Program-made: the position numbers and the translations under genes | Assembly: GCF_023091155.1 (NCBI RefSeq) | Contig: NZ_JAHWXK010000001.1 | Coordinates: 186,001-250,000, forward strand | Source: Microbacterium sufflavum | GTDB taxonomy: Bacteria > Actinomycetota > Actinomycetes > Actinomycetales > Microbacteriaceae | Length of the DNA: 64,000 nucleotides | Direction: 5' to 3' | In this document: one piece after another, positions 58,166-64,000 of the stretch | Layout of the letters: the number at the start of each line of letters is the position of its first letter | Position numbering within the stretch: position 1 is the stretch's first letter | The notes under the pieces: model-generated | Databases searched by the model: none | What the model was told of the DNA's origin: nothing | Seen by the model: only the letters and a program-made list of their open reading frames with translations

Positions 58166-59308
58166 CTACCTCGCCAGCGTCGGGCCGGCTTCGAGGGTGC
58201 GCTCGTACTCGCGCTGCGCCTCGGCGTTCAGCTCCGTCTTGCGGGCGCCGCTGCGGGCCACCCAGGCACCGAACCAGATGGTCAGCTCCCTGGCGAACAC
58301 GAAGGCAGCGATGGCGAGCGGGGCGAGCAGCTGCTCCCCCGCGAGCTCCAGGCCCTGCGAAGCGGTGAGCTTCCAGAACGGCGCCTCGAAGAGCTGTCCG
58401 AGGATGTGCCCCGCGTACGCGATGAGCCCGACGATGATGCCGAACACCACCCAGAGGCCCCAGCGGCCGCGGTTGATGATCGCGCCGAGGAGCCAGAAGC
58501 CCAGGAAGAACACGACGACCGGGGTCCAGTAGCCCCACGTGAGCAGCGGCGCGAGGAAGGCCTCGCCGATGTTCTCGCCCGTGACGTCTCCGGCGATGGC
58601 GCGCAGGCCGACCGCGGTGCCGAGGTAGAGGATGGCGAAGGCGACCGTCGCCAGGAGGCCGATCGCCCCGGCCGTTCCGCGGTTTCCGCGGTCGCGCGGC
58701 GGCTCCGGAGCCTGAACGAAGATCGGCTGAGGCTGAGCTGCGGCGGCGCCGGCTGTCCCGACGTACGGCTCCGACGGGACGATGCGTGTGTCGGCGTCGT
58801 CGGAGTGCGGGGCGTATGCCGTGTCCGCCATGGACGACTCCTCGTGACGTGGCGACCAGGAGGCCGCCCCGGGAGTCGGGAAGGCCGCGGTCGCATCGGC
58901 GTCGCGACGATCGTCCGCGACGCGGTCATCCGGACGGTCGCCCGCGAGCCGGTCGGCGGGAAGACGCTCGGCACCGCGGTCGTCGGCGAGCCGGTCGGAA
59001 TCCGCTCGCTGCTCGGCGGCGGCCGCACGGTCGGCGACGGGTACCGCGCCCGCGGCGGGAGCGGTCGAGCTGAAGGTGCCGGGGTGGTCGCGCTCGGCGG
59101 TCTCGAACGCGGCGAGATCGGGGTCGACCGGCGGGTGCTGGCGCTCCGGGTTCGCGTCGGCGGGCGTGCGCTCCGCCTCGGCCTCCGCGTCGGAGCCGGC
59201 GACGTCCGCTCGGGCTGCGGCGGCAGCATCGAGACCGGCGTTCGCGCTACCGACGACGTCGTCGACGTCGCGCGGCTTCTCGGGCTGACGAGCCTCGGGA
59301 TCACTCAT
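58166..59308 (-). CDS. Membrane protein with long disordered N-terminus
   Basis: A 380-residue protein. Residues 1-210 are low in hydrophobicity and rich in Ala, Asp, Arg and Glu, with repeats such as ADDR, ADRL and AGDR. Residues about 215-360 hold four membrane helices (AIGLLATVAFAILYLGTAVGL, VVVFFLGFWLLGAII, GLWVVFGIIVGLIAYA and a last one near LAPLAIAAFVFARELTIW). A charged tail follows. The cytoplasmic N-tail may bind partners. Similar architectures occur in other Microbacteriaceae, but no function is known. Confidence 0.75.
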   Translation of the reverse strand: MSDPEARQPEKPRDVDDVVGSANAGLDAAAAARADVAGSDAEAEAERTPADANPERQHPPVDPDLAAFETAERDHPGTFSSTAPAAGAVPVADRAAAAEQRADSDRLADDRGAERLPADRLAGDRPDDRVADDRRDADATAAFPTPGAASWSPRHEESSMADTAYAPHSDDADTRIVPSEPYVGTAGAAAAQPQPIFVQAPEPPRDRGNRGTAGAIGLLATVAFAILYLGTAVGLRAIAGDVTGENIGEAFLAPLLTWGYWTPVVVFFLGFWLLGAIINRGRWGLWVVFGIIVGLIAYAGHILGQLFEAPFWKLTASQGLELAGEQLLAPLAIAAFVFARELTIWFGAWVARSGARKTELNAEAQREYERTLEAGPTLAR

Positions 59309-59425
59309 GGGGGTGCGCCTCTCATCGATGTGTGCTCTGCGAGGGTACCGCCGCGTGTCCAGGCCCTCACGGAGGCGTGCCGACGTGTCGCCGGGTCGGT
59401 GCCTGCGGAAGGGGGGAACCGCGGA

Positions 59426-59578
59426 TCAGGGCAGGGCGGAACGCAGAGCGTCGCCGAAGAACTGCGCCAGCACCGGCATCATCGGCAACGACAGCCAGAG
59501 CAGGCCGCCGATGATCACGGTGCAGATCACCCCGGCCACCCAGCTCATCCCGATGCTGCGACCACCCACCCGTGCCAT
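59426..59578 (-). CDS. Small single-span membrane protein
   Basis: A 50-residue protein with one helix, SWVAGVICTVIIGGLLWLSLPMMPV, a short basic N-terminus and an amphipathic tail LAQFFGDALRSALP. Its ATG at 59578 has no good ribosome binding site. The size and the clear helix make coding likely, yet no family was recognised. It stands between the membrane protein gene and malG on the same strand. Confidence 0.55.
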   Translation of the reverse strand: MARVGGRSIGMSWVAGVICTVIIGGLLWLSLPMMPVLAQFFGDALRSALP

Positions 59579-59647
59579 GTCGCCAGGGTACGTCGCGCCC
59601 CGCCGGCCGTCGGGGTGCAACGCCGAGGCGACGGGTGACCGGAGGGC

Positions 59648-60550
59648 TCAGCCCTTCGTGGCGCCGGCGGTGAGACCGCCCACGATGTACTTCTGCAGGA
59701 ACAGGAACAGGATCATCACCGGGATCGCGGCCATGACCGCGCCCGCGCTGAAGGCCGACCAGTCCGCGTAGCGCGGATTGGCGACGAGCTTGGTGAGCCC
59801 GACCACGAGCGTCTGCTGATCGACGTCGACGAGCATGACGCTCGCGATGACGTACTCGTTGACCGTGCCGATGAACGACAACAGCCCGACCACGGCCAGG
59901 ATGGGCGCGACGAGGCGCAGGATGATCGTGAAGAAGATGCGCGCGTGACCCGCGCCGTCGATGCGTGCCGCCTCGTCGATCTCCTTGGGGATCGTGTTGA
60001 AGAAGCCGTACATCAGATACGTGTTCACCCCGAGCGCTCCACCGAGGTAGACCAGGATCAGCCCGGTATGGGTGTTCAACCCGATCGCCGGGAACCAGTC
60101 GCCGATGGTCGACATGAGCAGGAAGATCGCGACGACCGCGAGCAGCTGCGGGAACATCTGCACCACCACGATCGTGACGAGACCGACGCGGCGCCCGGCG
60201 AAACGCATGCGCGAGAAGGCATACGCGGCGCAGGCTCCGATGAACACCGTCACGGCGCCGGTGACCACCGCGATGAGCAGGGTGTTCAGGAACCAGGTGC
60301 CGTACGGGTTCTGCGGGTCGCTCAGGATGCGCACGTAGCTGTCGATGCCGATGGCGGAGAACAGCTGGTTCGAACCGGTCAGGGTGCCCTTCGGGTTGAG
60401 CGAGGCCGAGACCACGTAGAGCAGTGGGAAGAGCGCGAACGCGCTCACGACGATCGCGACGAGGTGCCGCCAGCCGGTGTCGGCGAACCAGGCGCGGAAC
60501 GAGCGGCGGCGCGGAGCCGGACGGGCGGCGGTCGGGCTGGTCGTGCTCAT
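59648..60550 (-). CDS. malG: Maltose-type ABC transporter permease MalG
   Basis: A 300-residue CUT1 permease with six helices. The EAA loop is [22 protein letters not shown], and the C-terminal [17 protein letters not shown] is the standard MalG end, which contacts the ATPase. The start lies two bases after the malF stop. It completes malEFG; the ATPase must come from elsewhere. Confidence 0.9.
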   Translation of the reverse strand: MSTTSPTAARPAPRRRSFRAWFADTGWRHLVAIVVSAFALFPLLYVVSASLNPKGTLTGSNQLFSAIGIDSYVRILSDPQNPYGTWFLNTLLIAVVTGAVTVFIGACAAYAFSRMRFAGRRVGLVTIVVVQMFPQLLAVVAIFLLMSTIGDWFPAIGLNTHTGLILVYLGGALGVNTYLMYGFFNTIPKEIDEAARIDGAGHARIFFTIILRLVAPILAVVGLLSFIGTVNEYVIASVMLVDVDQQTLVVGLTKLVANPRYADWSAFSAGAVMAAIPVMILFLFLQKYIVGGLTAGATKG

Positions 60551-60551
60551 G

Positions 60552-62156
60552 TCAGTTCAGCTCCTCGAGGGCCTTGGTCTTGCGGAAGCTGATGATCGAG
60601 ATGGTCGCGACCACGATGAAGATCAGGATCGTAAACGCCGAGGCGAGTCCGTAGTCGCGGGTCTGCCCGGTGAAGGCGACCTTGTAGACCATCGAGATGA
60701 GGATGTCGGTGTGGCCGACCGGGATCGACACGTCGCTGAACCGGGGACCCCCCTTGGTCAGCATGTAGATCAGGTTGAAGTTGTTGAAGTTGAACGCGAA
60801 CGACGAGATCAGCAGCGGGGCCACCGTCACCAGCAGCAGGGGGAGCTTGATGCGCCGGAAGATCTGCCAGGCGTTCGCCCCGTCCATGACGGCCGCCTCG
60901 TTCACGTCCTCCGGGATGCCCTGCAGCGCGCCCATGCACACCAGGAACATGTATGGGAACCCGAGCCACAGGTTCACCAGGAGCACCGACACCTTCGCCA
61001 GCACGGGATCGGTGAGCCACGGGATCGCGGCACCGCCGAACAGCACCTGGTTGATGAAGCCGAAACTCTCGTTCATCATGCCGGCCCACACCAGCGCCGA
61101 GAGGAACGCGGGGAACGCATACGGCAGGATCAGGATGATGCGGTAGCCGTTGCGGAACCGCATCCGCGTGTTGTTGAACACGAGCGCCAGCAACAGCCCG
61201 AGGAAGAACGTGGAGGCCACCGAGACCAGGGCGAAGACGAACGTCCACACGGTGACCGAGATGAGCGGACCCCGGATCGAGGAGTCCGTCACCGCGCGTA
61301 CGAAGTTGTCGAAGCCGACCGTCGTCTGCCAGCCGGGAAGGAGCTGATCGCCGTTCTCCGCGGTGAACGCACCCTCCCCCGTGTCGCGGTACACGGTGCC
61401 CGTGTCCGTGTCGGTGATGGTGTCGGCCGTCGCGTCGTACGCGAGCGTCGAGACGTACAGGTAGCCCTTCTGCCCGTCCGGCGCGCGGAGGCTCCCGTCG
61501 TTCGGGTCGTCGCTGAACGGCACCGAGAGCTGCTCCAGCTGGTCGGACAGCGTGAACACCGTCGCGAGCGGAAGGGTGGTCCACCCGTCGACCGCGACCG
61601 CCTGCCCGCCCTGGAAGTCGGCGTCGACCTCGTGCAGCGGCTCGTCGGCCGTGCCGAGCAGCGCATCGCCCGTGCCGGGGTCGGTCACCAGGAAGCCGTA
61701 GGTGCCGAACTGCTCGACCACGGTCACGGGGTAGGTCGGCGAGTCCTCGACGCGCTCCTGCGCGGAGGCAAGGAGCGAGGAGATCGCCTGCTCCTTGGTG
61801 CCGTTGTGGCCGGTGCCGTAGTTCGTGAACCCGATGTATCCCGTGTAGAGCAGCGTGAACACCTGGAAGAGGACGAGGAAGATGATGCCGGGGGTCAGGT
61901 ATTTCGCCGGGACGCGCCGGCGCGAGAAGTAGATGTAGTTGACGAGGATCGTCACCAGGACGACGATCGCGAGGATCAGCCACTCCCGGTGCGCGAAGAG
62001 CACGAAGGCCGCATAGACCGCGATCGCGTCGACGATGGCCAGCAGCAGGATCTTCAGCAGCATCCAGCCGATCGGTCGGGACGCCGCTTCGGCGATGGCG
62101 GCGGCTTGGCGGTGTCGTTTGGTCGGAGGCGCGATGCGCTCGTCGGTGTCTGTCAT
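60552..62156 (-). CDS. malF: Maltose-type ABC transporter permease MalF
   Basis: A 534-residue CUT1 permease. After the first helices there is a large extracytoplasmic insert (about residues 105-280), as in enterobacterial MalF, where it contacts the binding protein. The EAA loop [21 protein letters not shown] is present. It lies between malE, from which a strong hairpin separates it, and malG, which it nearly touches. Confidence 0.9.
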   Translation of the reverse strand: MTDTDERIAPPTKRHRQAAAIAEAASRPIGWMLLKILLLAIVDAIAVYAAFVLFAHREWLILAIVVLVTILVNYIYFSRRRVPAKYLTPGIIFLVLFQVFTLLYTGYIGFTNYGTGHNGTKEQAISSLLASAQERVEDSPTYPVTVVEQFGTYGFLVTDPGTGDALLGTADEPLHEVDADFQGGQAVAVDGWTTLPLATVFTLSDQLEQLSVPFSDDPNDGSLRAPDGQKGYLYVSTLAYDATADTITDTDTGTVYRDTGEGAFTAENGDQLLPGWQTTVGFDNFVRAVTDSSIRGPLISVTVWTFVFALVSVASTFFLGLLLALVFNNTRMRFRNGYRIILILPYAFPAFLSALVWAGMMNESFGFINQVLFGGAAIPWLTDPVLAKVSVLLVNLWLGFPYMFLVCMGALQGIPEDVNEAAVMDGANAWQIFRRIKLPLLLVTVAPLLISSFAFNFNNFNLIYMLTKGGPRFSDVSIPVGHTDILISMVYKVAFTGQTRDYGLASAFTILIFIVVATISIISFRKTKALEELN

Positions 62157-62173
62157 GTCGTCCTCGTCATGAT

Positions 62174-62209
62174 CCTGCCGGAGCGGGCGGTGCGGCCCGC
62201 TCCGGCAGG
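62174..62209. terminator. Attenuator hairpin between malE and malF
   Basis: CCTGCCGGAGCGGGC (62174-62188) pairs with GCCCGCTCCGGCAGG (62195-62209) around a 6-base loop. It lies directly after the malE stop, which would let malE be made in excess over malFG. Confidence 0.7.
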
Positions 62210-62228
62210 GTCTGTGCCGTTGCGGCGG

Positions 62229-63437
62229 TTACTTGATCGCGGCGGTCACGTCGTCGACGAGCTTCTGCCACGTCGCCTTCGGGTCCGCACCGTTGATGAT
62301 GGCGGCCTCGGCCACACCCCAGTACTGCCACACTGCGCCCATCGCGGGGATGGCCGGCATCGGGACGGCGTCGGCACCCACGGCCTGGAATCCGGCGATG
62401 ATCGGGTCGGACGCCGCGGAGTCGGCCGCAGCGGTGAGGGCGGGCAGCACGTTGCCCGCCTTGAACAGCTCGAGCTGCACGTCCTCGGTGCCGATGTAGT
62501 TGACGAGGAAGTCGTTCGCCGCGACCTTGTTCTTCGACTCGGCGCTCACGAAGAAGCCCTTCACACCCGCGAACGGGGAGGCGGTCTGGCCGGTCGGGCT
62601 CGGGATCGGGTCGATCGCGACGTTGATGCCGGCTTCGGTGGCTGCGCCGACGTTCCACGGGCCGGTCAGCCAGAACGCGGCCGTGCCGTCGAGGAACTGC
62701 TGCTTCGCGATCTCGCCGTCCACGTCGGTGTTGAGCGTGCCGGCTGCACCCTGCGCGCCCAGCCACTCGGCGAAGGCGAAGCCGCCCTCGCTGCCGAGCT
62801 GCAGGTCGCTCGGGTCGTAGCTGCCGCTGTCATCGGTGCCGAAGACGGGGGCACCGAACGCGGTCTGGAACGGGTAGAGGTGGTAGGGGTTGCCCTCGGT
62901 GCCCTGCTCGACGACGAACTTCCCCTTCGAGACCATGTCATCGAAGCTGGTGGCCGGCTGGGGCACGAGGTCGGCGTTGCGCAGGACGGCGATGTTCTCG
63001 ACCGCGTACGGCAGCATGTAGACCGTTCCGTCGTAGGTCGCAGCCTGGAGGGCCACCGGGAGGTAGTCCTCGGAGCTGTCACCGAGCTCGATCGGGGCGA
63101 CGACGCCATTGGTCGACAGCTCGCCGAGCCAGTCGTGGGCGCCCATCACGATGTCAGGGCCCTTGCCCGTCGGCACCTGCTGGATGAAGTCGTCCTTCAT
63201 GTCGTCGACGGACTTGCCGACCAGCTCGACCTTGACGCCGGTCTTGTCCTGATAGGCGTCGGCCGCACCCTGGAGGGCGTCGACGCGTTCGGCGTCGACC
63301 CAGACCGTGAGCGAGCCGCTGTCGTCGCCGCCGGAGGAGGATCCGCCGCTGGTCCCCGCGGAGCAGCCGGCGAGCGTCAGAGTCGAAACGATGGCGATCG
63401 CGCCCGCGGCGAGCACGCCCCTCTTGTTCACCTTCAT
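62229..63437 (-). CDS. malE: Maltose/maltodextrin-type binding lipoprotein MalE
   Basis: A 402-residue binding protein. The lipobox LTLAGCSAG places the lipidated Cys at about 25, followed by a Gly/Ser-rich linker. The mature domain begins [22 protein letters not shown] and contains [15 protein letters not shown] and [11 protein letters not shown], both typical of the MalE/GanX group. Maltodextrin or another oligosaccharide is the likely ligand. Two LacI-type operators lie upstream. Confidence 0.9.
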   Translation of the reverse strand: MKVNKRGVLAAGAIAIVSTLTLAGCSAGTSGGSSSGGDDSGSLTVWVDAERVDALQGAADAYQDKTGVKVELVGKSVDDMKDDFIQQVPTGKGPDIVMGAHDWLGELSTNGVVAPIELGDSSEDYLPVALQAATYDGTVYMLPYAVENIAVLRNADLVPQPATSFDDMVSKGKFVVEQGTEGNPYHLYPFQTAFGAPVFGTDDSGSYDPSDLQLGSEGGFAFAEWLGAQGAAGTLNTDVDGEIAKQQFLDGTAAFWLTGPWNVGAATEAGINVAIDPIPSPTGQTASPFAGVKGFFVSAESKNKVAANDFLVNYIGTEDVQLELFKAGNVLPALTAAADSAASDPIIAGFQAVGADAVPMPAIPAMGAVWQYWGVAEAAIINGADPKATWQKLVDDVTAAIK

Positions 63438-63477
63438 TGGTGTGTGCCTCTCTCAATGCTGTTCAACCTGCAAGGAC

Positions 63478-63491
63478 TGCAAGCGCTTACA
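63478..63491. promoter_or_regulatory. LacI-family operator TGCAAGCGCTTACA at the malE promoter
   Basis: A near-palindrome matching the LacI/MalR-type consensus TGNAANCGNTNNCA. It lies 40 bp upstream of malE. CATACT at about 63491-63498 on the minus strand could be the -10 box, so a bound repressor would cover the start site. Confidence 0.65.
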
Positions 63492-63574
63492 GTATGCATC
63501 GATCAGGAGCGGGATCGCAATCGAGAGCAGCGTCGATATCAACCTGTGATGGGGCACGCGGGGCGGCACCCGAC

Positions 63575-63588
63575 TGAAAACGCTTCCA
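63575..63588. promoter_or_regulatory. Second LacI-family operator TGAAAACGCTTCCA
   Basis: Same consensus as the element at 63478-63491; centres are 97 bp apart, compatible with DNA looping between two bound dimers. It also lies 40 bp upstream of yajQ. Confidence 0.6.
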
Positions 63589-63626
63589 CGCCTGTCGTCG
63601 CGAGGGCTGCTCGATACACTGCCTGT

Positions 63627-64000
63627 ATGGCTGACAGTTCCTTTGACATCGTCTCGAAAGTGGATCATCAGGAGGCCGAGAACGCCCTGAACCAGGCACG
63701 GAAAGAGGTCGAGCAGCGCTACGACTTCAAGGGCACCGGGGCATCCATCGCGTGGAGCGGGGAGCAGGTCCTCATCACGGCGAGCTCGGAGGAGCGCGCG
63801 AAGGCCGTGCTCGACGTGTTCCAGTCGAAGCTCATCAAGCGGGGCATCTCCCTGAAGAGCCTGGACTCGGGCGAGCCGTTCGCGAGCGGCAAGGAGTTCC
63901 GCATCGTCTCCAGCCTCAAGGACGGGATCTCGTCGGAGAACGCGAAGAAGATCGGCAAGATCATCCGCGACGAGGGACCCAAGGGCGTGAAGAGCCAGAT
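63627..64000 (+). CDS. YajQ-family nucleotide-binding protein (cut by window end)
   Basis: The first 124 residues of a YajQ/DUF520 protein, normally about 163. It starts [24 protein letters not shown] and has the core [33 protein letters not shown]. YajQ proteins bind nucleotides; a cyclic di-GMP receptor role was shown in Xanthomonas, not here. TACACT at 63615-63620 lies six bases before the ATG, so the message is probably leaderless. The C-terminal part lies outside the window. Confidence 0.92.
   Translation, partial: MADSSFDIVSKVDHQEAENALNQARKEVEQRYDFKGTGASIAWSGEQVLITASSEERAKAVLDVFQSKLIKRGISLKSLDSGEPFASGKEFRIVSSLKDGISSENAKKIGKIIRDEGPKGVKSQ

Overview
The window is GC-rich actinobacterial chromosome and looks like Microbacterium or a close relative in Microbacteriaceae. 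The clues are the order of the ribosomal protein clusters, many GTG/TTG starts, several probably leaderless genes, paired ABC operons without their own ATPase, and a riboflavin-breakdown gene set of the kind reported from Microbacterium maritypicum. No tRNA, rRNA, CRISPR array, insertion sequence or prophage was seen.

Layout. (1) 1-1675: the first codons of a gabT-like gene (minus) divergent from a PucR-family regulator. (2) 1778-8751: a riboflavin catabolism island. It holds a stand-alone riboflavin kinase, a flavin reductase, a PadR-type regulator, a ribokinase, an LLM-family FMN monooxygenase resembling riboflavin lyase RcaE, and an NMT1-type ABC importer. Three copies of one 16-bp inverted repeat sit upstream of its two minus-strand operons, two of them in the gap shared with padR, so the island looks like a single PadR regulon. 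(3) 8889-14631: a DUF6226 protein, RamB and the glyoxylate shunt (aceA, aceB). (4) 14724-21265: a degenerate kinase-like protein, an aldo/keto reductase divergent from a MocR regulator, an Lrp regulator divergent from alanine dehydrogenase, an aspartate aminotransferase and a VOC protein. (5) 21296-23282: two MaoC-type dehydratase genes translationally coupled to murB. (6) 23329-29088: a fructosamine operon in the order frlB-O-N-M-D-R, as in Bacillus subtilis. (7) 29275-34625: a TauE/SafE exporter, then tctCBA tricarboxylate transport divergent from an unusual regulator in which a CitA-type sensor half is joined directly to a CitB-type DNA-binding domain. (8) 34691-56751: ribosomal and translation genes on the minus strand (str, S10, spc and alpha clusters, secY-adk-map), split into segments by strong hairpins. 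(9) 56969-59578: small hypothetical and membrane proteins. (10) 59648-63437: a malEFG-type sugar importer with two LacI-family operators. (11) 63627-end: the start of yajQ on the plus strand.

How the genes work together. In the riboflavin island the transporter would import riboflavin, the kinase and reductase would supply reduced FMN, the lyase would release lumichrome and ribose, and the ribokinase would bring ribose into sugar metabolism. The frl operon imports fructosamines, phosphorylates them with FrlD and cleaves them with FrlB. The tct and glyoxylate-shunt genes serve growth on organic acids and acetate. Neither sugar importer has an ATPase gene here, so both probably share an MsiK-type ATPase encoded elsewhere.

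The points most worth checking are the PadR operators and the regulon they define, the CitA-CitB chimeric regulator with its direct-repeat site, the large structured non-coding region upstream of rpsJ, the branched RNA leader of rpsM, and the missing rpsN gene in the spc cluster.
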